Assembly (NCBI GenBank): GCA_026874595.1
Contig: CM049310.1
Coordinates: 40,801,558-40,865,557 of the forward strand
Direction of reading: 5' to 3'
DNA from: Sipunculus nudus
Lineage: Eukaryota; Annelida; Sipuncula; Golfingiida; Sipunculidae
Length of the DNA: 64,000 nucleotides
The notes under the pieces are model-generated. The model ran no database searches, was not told the DNA's origin, and saw only the letters and a program-made list of their open reading frames with translations. How positions within the stretch are numbered: the first letter of the stretch is position 1; each line of letters begins with the position of its first letter. Shown one piece after another: positions 48,768-61,690 of the stretch. A program made the position numbers and the translations under genes.

Positions 48768-50432
48768 GTATCCGCCAAAACGAAGTTTTGCGGATACTAT
48801 GTTTTTGACCTGGTTCCGCCGCCGCCGCCGCGTTCGTTTCCGGAGAACTCCTCTGAGACTACTGGACGGATTTTTCCGAAAAATTATCGGGTCACATTAG
48901 CCCATAAGAATGAACTCCTCAATTGCTTTTGATTACTGTGATTATAACACTCCATACACAACTGTGAGATTTAACATATATCCATTGATTAATGTTCATT
49001 ACATCTATGTGTATTGTATATTTGACCATTAGAAAACATTACTGTTCTGTTCTCAGCCCTATTTTGCAAAAAGGAAGCAAAATATGAACACAATAGTGCA
49101 CAGGCCTAAAGCCTTATACTGGACTGCCACCAAATGCAAGATGTCTACCGGGGCTGTTAATGCTTCAATTCTCTCTGAACAAATACTATCAGTTGTTGAT
49201 GTTACAGGTGCTTCATGCTTTCCAGAATGGTTATTTTTTATTACAGGCCTTTCGACATACAACATTATGAGAACATTGGTTTGCTAAAACCAAAGGAAAT
49301 ATTTTTAATTAATTTTCTTTCTAAGAGTAACAGATCGTATCGTGTTATAACCCCAGTTAGCCCTTTGGTGGGCCGGCGACGCAACAGAAACCTGAACGGT
49401 GAACCTGATGCGTCGACGTCGGCGGCTAGGGTCACATGTGAACTGGTGCCTAACCAAGTGACCTTGACCTCTGACCTTTCCTCTGTGCCCAGCGTCCGTT
49501 TGTGCGTCTGTTTTCACACATAAACCCACATATCTAAGAACCGTTTTACCGATCAGGAAAAAAAATACACAAATGTAGCCCTGGGATAGCTTTATAATAT
49601 ACACAAAAAAAGGTGGCGCCACCTGCAACCATGTTTGCACAGTGTCCATCTGTTTGTCTGCCTTGGGTTAAAATCACTCATATCTCTGCAATGGTTTGAC
49701 TAATTCACCTAAGATTCGGTATGCGTTTACATCCTAGATAGCTTTCATGATTTTATGACAGGTGGCGCCACCTACATTCACATTAACGCTGTAGACATCC
49801 AAGCTCATATCTCGGGAACCGTTTTACCAATCAGGAAAAATTTTTTACATAAACGTAGCCCTTGGATAGCTTTATAACATACACAAAAATGGTGGCGCCA
49901 CCTGCAGCCATTTTGGCACAGCGTCCATCTGTTTGTCAGCCTTGGGTTAAAATCTCTCATATCTCTGCAGTGATTTGACCAAATTACCTGTAATTCGGCA
50001 TGCGTATACAACCTGGATAGCTTTCTTGATTTTATGACAGGTGGCGCCACCTACATTCACGTTCAGCTGCGGACATTAATGCTTATATCTCCGTACTAGT
50101 TTGACCAATCAGGAAAAAAAATTTACACACATGTAGCCCTTTGATAGCTTTATAACATACACAAAAATGGTGGCGCCACCTGCAGCGCAGGTATCTCTGC
50201 AGTGGTTTGACTTTTCCGCATGCAATTTTGTATGTGTATACATCTTGGATAGTTTCTCGTTCAAATAACAGGTGGCGCCACCTACAATCATGTTTATATG
50301 GCAGAGATCCATTCTAATAAGTAACACATGTAACTCTTTTTCCCCTTGCCACTCAATCCATGCCTCACTTCTCCTGTCCTACTCTGATTTTAGCAGATAC
50401 AGGTAGTCGCTTGTAGACTACCCGTATTCTTG
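48768..50432 (+). mobile_element. Helitron/HINE-like non-autonomous element, copy 4, interrupted
   Basis: The 5' hairpin gtatccgccaaaacgaag with tttgcggatac matches copy 1, and the core repeats carry ggtggcgccacc (near 49613, 49762, 49902, 50040, 50170, 50271). The 3' hairpin gtagtc...gactac is followed by ccgtatt and CTTG (50429-50432) instead of CTAG. A 531 bp segment (48898-49428) is inserted near the 5' end. The copy is otherwise close to copy 1. Confidence 0.6.
48898..49428. mobile_element. 531 bp insertion nested in Helitron-like copy 4
   Basis: The host element reads gggtcacat at 48889-48897 and again at 49429-49437. The uninterrupted copies have this string once, so it is a 9 bp target duplication. 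The insert begins TAGCC and ends GGCTA, a possible 5 bp terminal inverted repeat. It holds a 67-codon frame without known domain. A 9 bp duplication would suit a Mutator-like element, but the short ends do not settle the class. Confidence 0.6.
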
Positions 50433-51152
50433 TTTGAGAACCGTTTATGTTGCAAATTACTTCCATATGGGTGAAAGAAGTGACCATATTCAGTTTTACA
50501 CAGTTAAAATCTGAAGCCAAACATATTCCACTGTTCAACGGCAATTTGGCCCCATGATGAACTGTGACCTTTAAAATATAAATAATTATTTACGTCGTTT
50601 ATCATTACTAATCAATCAAACATCGTTTGGTGCGTCATATGATTTCGGTATTGACATCAGATGCAAGGTAGCACTACCCTTGCGACTAAGTTCACTTCTT
50701 CAAGTATCAAATTTGATTCATTAACATTAACTTAATACGGCAGAATGTGACATAGTAACTTCTTTTAAATATTAATTTCTTGTGTGACTGAATGCCAACT
50801 AGCTTGGCACAAATTCACTTCAGATATTTCCGATAGGGGTCCCTGATAGTAACACAGGTAAAACACCATGAGATAAACGCACACGCGTGTATTTTCTTTT
50901 TAAATATTACTGCCAGACGAGCATTGGCATTTTCCAGTCAAGTGCAGGGCGACAGGAAAAGCTGCCGGGCGCGCCTGCCTGGCGTGAGCACATCCTGCGA
51001 AGGGTCACGGTTTTCCCATCTAAGCCAACCGATATTATTGTAAATGGGCCCATAAATAAGAAGACAGAGTAAATCAGTGGGTCTGTAGTTTTGTTCCCAC
51101 GATGGTCCAACTACATATCGAAACTTGCGGTATGACTATTTGCATGTAGGAC

Positions 51153-51219
<67 letters not shown>

Positions 51220-51549
51220 ATATGTTTTGCCTGTCTTTTGTTTTTTAATCGGATTTAACTGTGTTAAAATGGTTCTAGGGTTAGATACAACAAAACATGT
51301 CAAAGGTAATATATTTTACTGTAAGCCGTCAGCCATGCGTCCGGCCAATACTAGTGTTCCCTTTCTTTTTCTTTTCACCTCTCCTCTTACAGTAAAGGTT
51401 TACATTACGCCTAAACATCGACTCGCGAAGGCGAAGGGCAATGTTAAGCGTTGAAAGCCATATCAGATCACATGGAAGATCAGATCACCTAATTTCTACC
51501 ATGTATGATCCTTGTCTAGGGAAAGCTAAAGGTAATGAATTGCTTTAAC
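50433..51549. other. No gene; (TA)n at 51159-51222
   Basis: AT-rich sequence with a ~63 bp TA run. A 109-residue frame runs through the TA tract and has no domain. Confidence 0.45.
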
Positions 51550-52022
51550 CAGTGGCGTCAATTTATCTTCAAGGCTGGAGGGAGGGGGGAGGGGGTTGAC
51601 TCGCAGGGTGGGAAGATGACTCACAAGGTTGGGGGCATGGCAGGCATGGAGGGTAGTCAAAATTGGGATAAAGCAGACATGTTTATACATACATATATAT
51701 ATATATATATATATCCCTTCTATTGTCTGTGTGACACATATCAAATATATATCAATTAAATATAAGGTTTAAAAAAAATAAGATATATGTTAATTCTAAT
51801 CCATTAGATATAAACTTTTCATAAGAAAATCATAAATGGAATGAAAGTCTATAATTATATTTATTTATATAATTAATTTGAAATATATGATTATTATTGT
51901 CTGAAAAGTGGGGGGGGGGGGATGATTACATTGAACACCCCCCCCCCCCCACCCTTGCCAAAAGGTGGGGGGGGATATATACCCCCATCTACCCCCCCCC
52001 CCCCCATGTATTGACGCCCCTG
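51550..52022. mobile_element. hAT-like MITE, 473 bp
   Basis: Terminal inverted repeats CAG(T/G)GGCGTCAAT at both ends, flanked by gctttaac (51542-51549) and gctttatc (52023-52030), an 8 bp target duplication with one change. The CAG start and 8 bp duplication are hAT hallmarks. The interior has opposing G and C runs, a TA tract and no coding capacity. A truncated relative lies at 22204-22549. Confidence 0.78.
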
Positions 52023-52030
52023 GCTTTATC

Positions 52031-52743
52031 TACCGAGTTTGCACTAAATATTGCACTAAGGATGCCCGTCCACACATTCAAGAAACCCTTTGCATTAAGG
52101 GTGTGGTAAACAAAACAAACGCATTATTACAAACGTATAACAAATTTATTTGTTAATGTATTATAGCACATGCACACGTAGAAACATTATTTTTCATTTT
52201 ATTTTAACACCTGCAGGAAAACAGATAAATAACTAAAATATTATAAAAATAAGCTTGTAAATGGAAGACATGAATGGATGACGTCTGAATGAACATGATG
52301 TCAGGTGACATGAGCAAAAATAAAAATGTCGTATGGTTGACCTCATTGATTCCCAGATAGATAAAGAATCATGCTATATGTTACCATTAAATGTGTCTGT
52401 ACAAATTACTAAAACCAACAACCAAAATGATTTTTTTTCTCGTGCAAGAATTACCCTGAGGTCAATCAGTTTGTTTCATACTTCACACATCTACACAATT
52501 AAAACCTAGATAAAAGCACCCGAAAAGATTATATTTGTTCAGTTATTTAAAAAAGACTGCGCACAAAGTTAACATTCCTCTGATGCCTCATGGTACTTCT
52601 ATAATTATGATACTCCACTTTAACTCGGGGGGGGGGGGGGTGGAGCTCCATTTATCGATATCAGTTGTTGTGATAAACGCTGTTCGTTGATGTGAAGCCA
52701 GGCCTGTTCATAATCCGCCAACATGATGACCAGGTTGAGACTT
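52031..52743. other. No feature recognised
   Basis: AT-rich spacer between two MITEs with a (G)12 run at about 52628. No coding exon is seen. Confidence 0.4.
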
Positions 52744-52751
52744 GTCATGGA

Positions 52752-53230
52752 CAGGGTCGGGGTCAAATACAGTGAGCCAAACACAAATACAAATATAAAT
52801 ACGACAGCTGGTCTTCTCCAAATACAAATACAAATACGAGTGACTGAATATAAATGCAAATATAAATGTAGAACATCAAATGCAAATACAATTACAAATA
52901 GGCAAATCTTGGTTATACAGAATATACTTTAATTTCCAGCACCACAAATATTCATAATGTCTAAGGAAGAAGTAAAACACTTGAGTTGATGCTGTTTTTG
53001 GGTTGTTCAGAAGTTTGGTATAGTAGTTAATTTTTTAAATTATGGAAGACATGAATATGTATTTATACATATGTATTTGTACAGTATTTGATCATAGGGC
53101 CTATACATCAAATATTGAGATCAAATACAAATACAAATATTATCATTTTGCACAACACGTTCAATTATAAATGCATAAATACGTACTATGACTATATTTA
53201 AATACAAATATGTATTTGACCCCAACCCTG
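52752..53230. mobile_element. hAT-like MITE, 479 bp, with (acaaat)n arms
   Basis: Termini CAGGG(T)(C/T)GGGGTCAAATAC form 19 bp inverted repeats with one mismatch. Flanks gtcatgga (52744-52751) and gtcctgga (53231-53238) give an 8 bp target duplication with one change. The interior near both ends is built of caaatacaaata-type repeats in a palindromic arrangement. It is non-coding. The sequence differs from the MITE at 51550-52022, so it is another family. Confidence 0.8.
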
Positions 53231-53238
53231 GTCCTGGA

Positions 53239-53977
53239 CCATGACTGAGACTGGCCTCCGTTGAATGACTGAGAGGAATATCAACCCGTGATCACGCCAA
53301 GGTTGAGGCTAGAAATGCTTTTATATTCTGAGCTTGATTGATACAAGCATTAAAAACCGAGTGAAATACATTGGCTCATTGTTATGTTAACTTTGGTTTA
53401 AAGTTAATTTATGTTGATTGTCACGTCACTATTAAATGAACACGTGACCGTAGATAAGGTATTTTCCCTGACGTTCTTAATTGTAGCATAATTTGTTCAT
53501 TAAAGAAAATAACATTTGTAGAGGAACTGTTGATTCGGACAGTTTCCTGAACCCAATATCCTAATTTGGCTCCAAATAAAGCAAACTTCAGAATTTTAGT
53601 TTCCTGATTTTCTTGTGCTTTTATGTCAGAGTGTCCTCGCTGTGATAAAGAATTTGGAGAATAGCTCTCGCGTGAATCAGACAAGGTCTGTTAGAATTAT
53701 ATATTTCTACATCTTAAACTTTTAATATAATGGAAAATTGGTAAACCAAGGAATGCATAAAATAATAAAATCCCCATGAATAATAAATTACCTTCAATGT
53801 TATACTAATGTATAACCCAAGAGACATCACAGAAATCTAATGCGGCCACGGCAGGCGTACAACGTTAGGCTTACCAGACACCGTGTTAAACAAAGACAAA
53901 GCCACAGGTATAGATACGGGAACAGATAATGGTATATGCTGCTGGTTGAGACCGTTTCCTATATTATAAATGTATCC
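53239..53977. other. No feature recognised
   Basis: No exon, RNA gene or repeat boundary is visible between the MITE and the duplicated block. Confidence 0.4.
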
Positions 53978-55420
53978 TGACATCAACAAGAATTATTTCC
54001 CTGCAGCACCCCGGTAAGGAGGGATAGCGACCTACTCAAGTCTACAACAACGCAGGCCCCAAGGCCAAGTCTGAGCTGCATGGAGCAATGTGCAACATTG
54101 TATTACAAACGTGTATGTTAGATACGGGCGGATAGACAATACGGACGATATACATGCTTTAAATAGCAACAATAATAAGAATAATTATACAGCATCACGA
54201 GAGCCTCACCTCACCGTTCACAAAATTTCAGTTCAATGGAATCAGCCGCGTAGAAGTACATATCATGCCTTTGTTCACTGCCGGTTTGGGATCGAGTCCC
54301 ATATACAGTGCATGATATCTGTCCTCCGTGGTACACACTTTAATTTAGTAACCTGGCGGCATTGTTGTTGTGCTTCCGTTGACCGTATAAGTCACAAAGT
54401 CACTACATAACGATTGGCAGTAACATATAAGTCCGTTTTGGCAGTTTATTTGTCAATCTAGTATTATAACTATTTGTCCTATATGTTTGCGACAACAGGT
54501 TCGCGCACCCATCCGTTCTGATCAGCAGTGCCATTGCGATTTCAGTTATTCCTTTAACTCGCGGCCATTAGGCCTACGAGAAAACAGGAGAACAAACGGC
54601 GGAATACGCCAGCTGTGCATATATTTTTTATATTCAACAACGGGTGCCATAACCTACAACTGTCTCACTGCCGTATTGTGATAAAAAGTAATTGACTGTA
54701 TTCAGAGGTATTCACGCAAGTAATCACAAAATTCATCACCTAATAGATCAGTTCTCACTATATCACAGTCATATTTGTTAGTCATTGACTGACTATAATA
54801 CACATGATCACACATTTTATTATGCAGTCACATGTTTGAACGTCATGGTTCATTGAGCAGTTTTTTTATGAATATAATTCATAAAACAGTTTCTCCCCAT
54901 CAACAAGGATTATTTACCTGCAGCACCTTGGTAAGGAGTAATAGCGACCTACCGAAGTCTACAACACCGCAGGCTCCACGGCCAAGTCTTAGCTGCCTGG
55001 AACAATGTGTATCATTGTATTGCAAACATGTGTATGTTATATACGGGAGGATAGACAACATGGACGATATAAATGCTTTAAATGGCAACAATAGTAAGAA
55101 TAATTATATAGCATCACGAGAGCCTCACCTCACCGTTAACAAAATGTCAGTTCAATGGAGTCAGCCGCGTAGAAGTACATATCATGCCTTCGTTTACTGT
55201 CGGTTTGGCTTCGAGTCCCTCCGAGGTATACACACAAGTAATCACAAAATTCATCACCTAATAGTTAAGTTCTCACTTCATCACAGTCATATTTGTTACA
55301 GTCATTGACTGACAATAATAGACATGATCACACATTTTATTATGCAGTCACATGTCTGAAAGTCATGGTTCATTGAGCAGTTTTTTATAAATATTATTCA
55401 TAAAACAGTTTCTCCCCGCA
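53978..55420. repeat. Local tandem duplication (two diverged copies)
   Basis: Copy 1 (53978-54893) and copy 2 (54894-55420) share a left part (catcaacaagaattatttcc ... cggtttgg..tcgagtccc) and a right part (ggtattcacgcaagtaatca ... aaaacagtttctcccc). Copy 1 has about 390 extra bases in the middle (about 54310-54700). Both copies keep an open frame, but nearly every base change between them alters the amino acid, so there is no sign of coding constraint. The block lies just beyond the 3' end of the kinase-like gene. Confidence 0.8.
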
Positions 55421-55573
55421 GTATGTACTTGGTTGACATTGTCACGATGATTATTGGGTTCAGTGAAAGTATAGACCAGTATATATAGCACTCCTCCATT
55501 GACCTCCTTTTAGTAGATTTTCTTTCTCTTTTGCACGACAACCTCCCACTCTTTCACCTCTCTCGTCACGTGA

Positions 55574-58500
55574 TCATCCCCGACTTTCGTTGGGCGCAAC
55601 GACGACGTCGTCATATGCATCGTCCGAGGGATGGTGCAGGTAGGTCTGGTCAACAGTCCTTGTTGGGAAGTTAGTTTCTGAGGCCCTTTGATCGGTGTGG
55701 GATGCAGGATTGGAGTTAACATATCGCGCAGGCGGTGAACAGGCCAATGCTGAGGTCCCGTGATCACTTCCAGAAAGGCCATGGGTGTGGGACGTGGGAT
55801 TTGAGTCAACATATGGCGCAGGCGGTGAACAGGCCAACGCTGAGGCCCCGTGATCGGTTCCAGAAAGGCCATGGGTGTAGGACGCAGGATTGGAGTTAAG
55901 GTATCGCGCAGGCGGTGAACAGGCCAACGCTGAGGCCCCGTGATCGGTTCCAGAAAAACCATTGGTGTGGGATGTAAGATTAGAGTTAACATATGGCACT
56001 GGCGGTAAACATGTAGGCGGCGCGGGCGTGTCATCAGTTTCCCACTCATCAGCTGTGTCAGTAAACACACACCCTGAAGCCCCTTGACTTTCCACACTTT
56101 CATAAACATTCTCGGGACTGTAATCGGGGGCATCTTTATATTCTTCTGCGACGTCACCAAGGCTTGTTGTCCACGTGAACCGACCAGGATTCATCCTGAC
56201 CGCTCTGTTGCCGATGTAAGTCGGGTAGGACACGGCCCTCCGGGGGGTTACCTCACCGCGGGGAAGGTAAAACCCGAAACAAGCGTCATCAGTGACGTAA
56301 GGATCGTCCTCGTTCTCGTAGTCTTCTAAGTGGAAACTGCAGCGTCGATCACGAATCAGAGTGTCATACTGAGGATTCCTGCAAAATAAAATCAACGCTA
56401 AAGCAGAGTATCAAATGTATGTAGCACCTACCTCAAGGAAGCACAGACCTTCAAACAAACGCTAAACATGGCGAGGATGGATGGTCATAGAAAAATACAA
56501 ATAATTTAAATGCCTTATCCATGCCCAATGCTGCCTCACCACAAATAAAAGAGAATCTGTATTGCATAAGGGTCCTTGTATTTCCGCTGAATTATCTGAT
56601 TGCAGAATAAAATTCTAGCATGAACGAAACAGGCGATGGATGTCGCTTATGTTGTATAAAACCACCGATAGGTAATGCCTGTTTTGTGTGACTACTATTT
56701 CATCAAATCTACGTCAAACAAAATAACACACATATTGTAATATTTCTTAGAAAAATATAAATGAATTAAAATGCCTTACATCAGCGGATGATAAGACCCG
56801 TAGACAGATAAAGAGCAAAAGGAAATTTTAAACAGGTATCAGGAATAAAATACAGCAATACACAACAAAAGTGGTACACAAAAGGACTGACTAGCCAGCA
56901 TCAAACTCGCATAATCATCAGGTTGGCCCCTTTACAAGATGCATTATGATAAAAAATGCATTTTGATCTGCATTTCCATCTGCCAATATACATGGTTCAT
57001 GAAGCAAATGTGACATATGGACGAATGAGAAAGCCCGAGACCATCTCTTTGACCAATTCAGGGTGCTGAGTGGTTGGCGGCTGGACGATTGAATAAACAG
57101 GTGAATTGCGCAAGGGAAGTGGATTGGTCTTCGGCTGACCAAGGGTGTCATCTTTTGAATGTATCTGAAGGCAATGTCCCCAAGCTTACATAGTTCCACC
57201 GATGAGAGGTACATTAAGGAACTTTTATGTCCTTGTAAAACAGAGGTAGATATACCTGAACCGAAATGAAAACTAACCTGTTGTCCAGACAGCGACTGAT
57301 TTCTGAGAACATAGGACGACGATGACTCGGGTCTAACATACAGGTCTTTATGAGGTCGTACAGCCATTCTGGACAGCCGGGGGTCCGGGGGAGGGAGATC
57401 CGCTTAGCTTGCTGGTGAACTACCTAATAATAAAAATAATAATAATAAATAAATAAACCCGAGTCTATAATTAATGTTTTCGTCAAACATCTTGTTCATC
57501 TGGATGTTTCAATCATGGCATGCGAGACTAGTGTTTGACACATCCCTCACGCAAGCTCACGACTTAAGCGATTTTTCCTGAGGCGATAACAAATACTTAA
57601 ATGAGCCTTTTAACCTTAAAACATGTTGGATTAACACGAAGTATAGTGTCTTCTCTTTGAAATAAATTAGTACTTGTCAAAATATTGCCCTAAAACCGCA
57701 GGCCTACTCCTGTGCAAGAGTGTTTAAAACAGTGGACCGGGAGCGATCACATGTCGGCGTCAATATTATCTCAAAATACCTGGAAACAGGACTGACTCGG
57801 CCCAAAAGGCCCCTTGACCTATTATACATATATGTTGCAACAAGTTTTACAATGAATTGGGCCCATGGACCGTAATGTACATCCAACAGAGTTATATCAG
57901 AGGACATGAAGGTCCATGTATATGTGCCTGATACCTGTAAGAGGATGTGCAATATCGTATTTAAGATCCATTATTAGATCTAGTATGGCTTGCGGCTAAT
58001 TATCATGGAATTTGCCCGTCACTTGATCTCAAGAACCAGGCCATAGCAGGGCCCTAATTGAGGAACTATGTATTCCAAATTATTCTTCTTTTTATACTTG
58101 TCATAGGGTCACATACCTGTTTGAGTGGTATGTCGAAGTACGGAGCCACGTGATTGGCAGGAGTACCTGGGACACTCTGCCATGCTCTGAGCACCTCCGC
58201 AATTAGCAGTCCGAAGGCCATGACGTCACTCTGCATTGTAAACTTTCCATAACTGTTCGTCTCGCGGGCCAACCTATTAAGAAGTTATATTGATGTTCAG
58301 CTAAATTAGCATAATTTTGATTTTAAGTACAGATTACATTAATAATATGATGTGATTTAAATCACAAAATAACTGCATTTAAAATACTTGTATGTCATAT
58401 TTTATATGTATTTTAAAATGACAAAAAAATTAATACAAACATGATGTGCCATTTAGTGTGTGTAAAGTATAACCAAGTGAAACCACAAAGAAATTCTTAT

Positions 58501-61500
58501 AATCACTTCGCCTAATGTCAAGAATCCAGTGGTACATTTGAGATGATTTATTTGCGTTTGGCCGGCAGCCATCACTTACGAACCTAGGATGTTTTCTCTA
58601 TTCTCAGTGTTTAGAAGACTTGCGTCAAAAAACGCGTCCTTCAAACGATATTGTTTATGAACGTTATTCACGGCCTTGATATTATAAGTACATTCAATAT
58701 TTATGATTCTACTTAATCCAATATTTTATCATTCATCCGCAAATAATTGTTTCCTACCATTTCAATATACCCTTATCCATTTTTTATATTAATTAAAAAA
58801 AATTAAAACTACTAATGAACAGTACACCTGCCACCTAACATGAACCATCCCATAATAAGAGTAAAACCTACCATCTGGAAGTTGGTCTGTTGTAGCCCGG
58901 GGTGCCTATCTGGTTCAAGTTGACCGACACATCTTTCATGCTTTCATGAAACCTGTATGGCCCAGGTACCAGGCGACGTGACCGACCCAGTTGTCCAACA
59001 CACACAAGAGGTTCACAGCTCTAGTGAAGGGGCAAATGGAAAACATTCATTTAATGACATTCATACCTTCATAATATATCAATTTCTTATATTATATATC
59101 TAAGTCAATCTTATAAAATGAAATATGTTTTAAATTATAAAGATATTTTTAATATGTTTTAATCATTTCACCAATTTTGTAGCAAAAATGCTGGGTTAGT
59201 TTTCTGAATATTGAAATCTCGAAAAAATTACAAATCCCAGATGAAACAGCGGGATATATAGTGAAGTATAGCATCAACAGAGCATAAATACTTACGGGTC
59301 CTGTCAGAGAAACGTAGACAAATCTGGCCTGGAGGTGTGTATGGACTAAATTCTTCATGTGCAGGTACTCCATGCCTAAGGCTATCTGATGGAAGATGGA
59401 TATCAGGCGTGGTAACTGGTCCTCCGTCGGTGACAATGACAAGGCATAATCTAGCAGCGTCTCTGTACTCGGAGTGAGCATGCGCAGAAAGACCCGACGT
59501 CCCTCATGGCGGATGCCAAGAACCTTAACCAAGTTTTCATGCTGAAGACTCTCGAGGGTTGCACGATGGGCTCCCTCTGGCTCGCCGTCAAGAGGCACGC
59601 GAACCTGCATGGTTTATGAATACACACTGTACATATCTTTTTGGAAATCTGAGTAAGAATTTATTTACACTTATCGTAGACCTGGTAGATTTGATAAGTG
59701 ATCATTGGGTCATGACGCTCACGTGACTAACATGAAAACATGGCGTCAGATTCCCAATTATTGGTCACAATTTGAAGAACTTGATTGTGTATTGTGTAAA
59801 AACTTTGCAGGAGGACAGCAATATATGTCTATTTAAAAGGTATTACTTAATTATTAGTCCAGGATAAAATATAAGATTGCCGAGACAATACTGTGAAACG
59901 TCTAATATTAGTTATTCTCAAACTGGGTACAGGGTAGCAAAAAAAGGTTACAAATGATGTGATGGAATTTATACTCAAATTGGTTATGGCTTTGTCAAGA
60001 TTTCCAAAAGGTCTGCTTAACAGAAAAAGACTTTTGATGGGCGAATGCTCCAAAAAGAAAAAAGCTCAATGCGAAAGGAAATAAACCTTTAAATTCGCTG
60101 CCTGACGGAAATCACAATTTTAAAGATTTTGGCTATGGCTCGGATGGTTCTTCAAACAATGTGCACCAAAGAAAATACGAGATTCATGTCTGAAATTGGG
60201 TATCCCTTATCCTCTTATACTCACCAGAATTACATTACAGATAAAATTCAAACACATTAGAACAGTTTCCAAGATAGTTCATGTGAAAGGAAGTACGAGT
60301 TTTAGAGAAAATGTATACGGCAGTAGCACCTATTAGCTGCAATGAGATGAAACCAGTATACAAGGATTTACACTATTGTAAACCACCATTTACAATTACA
60401 AATTTTCATTTTTACAACACTCACTGTATAACCCAGCGAGTGTTCTTGAATACGCTCTAGTTCCGGGTCGTCTGCTTCGTGTAACTCTGCCGGGTCACAC
60501 CACACGTCCATACTCTAAATTACAAAGCGAACATAGTTACACAGATGAACTTACACACTCAAAAAAAGTTAAGAGTTATGTCACAAATTTTGTCACCTTG
60601 AACGTAATAGAAAATGTGTATTTCAGCCCCCGAAAAGTGTTGCGAATTGTTTGTCGCTTTATAATATAAAAACCGATGTAATATCCTTAAATTTCTTTAG
60701 TTTCCTTATACTTTTGCTAAAATTATCTAGGCTCCCATTTGTTCTAATTTTGCTCATTCCGCTTCAGAAAAGCTACAGTAATTCAGAATTACCTCCAGAG
60801 TACTGAGAGGCCGTATTCCTCTGCTTTTCCGTCGTTCCTCCCGTTTTCTTTGTTCTTCTTCTTTCCAAAGTTCTGTTTTGGATAAAAAATATTTTAATCA
60901 AACGTCTAATCTTTCTATAAGATATCTAGTTGATACAAATAGAGACAATATAAATATTAACCTGTCTTTTAATTGGTGGATCTTCTAGGAAAACATTTTG
61001 ATTAAGACAATTTTTCGGCTTTTTACTACCAACCAATTATTTTCCATTTGCTAAAGGCCTTTCTGTCCACTGTATATTAGTGGTTGCTTTGCGTTATTTC
61101 TGCCTTCTTGCAAATTATTGTCCTTACGACAGCCTTGTACCTCCAAACTCCAATGTCATTTCTTTTTCCGATTGTTACGGTGTCGCGTATATATAAAGAA
61201 AACAATTGCACGATCAGAATAAACGATATCAAATGATTTATCGCATCCTCATTCTTATATGATCACTGCTCATTCAAAGACCAACACATATACCCTCTTG
61301 CGCTCAACATTGCCTACTCTAAATGGAAACGTATTTAAACATTCATGTTTTTTTTAACTCACCCTCTAATGACGTCAGATTTCTCAGGCTGTCTGGAATG
61401 CCCTTTTATAAAAATCAAATAATAAAATCACCATGCTTCTTCTGTAGCGACTGTTACTGATAATAACCATCATCATCATTATAAAAATAATCACATTATT

Positions 61501-61641
61501 AATAATGATCATAGCAATTGTTAAAATAACTACGATAACGACCGTGTGCCCATTGTTTTAGCAATAATTACATTTTAAACATATAAACTATTTTCTTTGT
61601 ATAACCATTGAAGCAACATTTATTTATTCATATGAAGTATA

Positions 61642-61690
<49 letters not shown>

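Noticed and set aside
54090..55308. Two related open frames (106 and 158 residues) with similar peptides
   Set aside because: They are the two copies of a tandem duplication. Almost all base differences change the amino acid, so there is no sign of protein constraint.
55510..56160. 216-residue minus-strand frame overlapping the kinase-like tail
   Set aside because: A shadow of the real last exon in another frame. The exon frame joins in phase to ten upstream exons and contains the repeat logic.
61363..61402. Doubt about the 40-base exon of the kinase-like gene
   Set aside because: The doubt was rejected, not the exon. The acceptor is weak (ttttataaaag), but the exon alone restores phase between its neighbours (0 to 1) and has a good donor (gtgagt), so it is kept with some caution.
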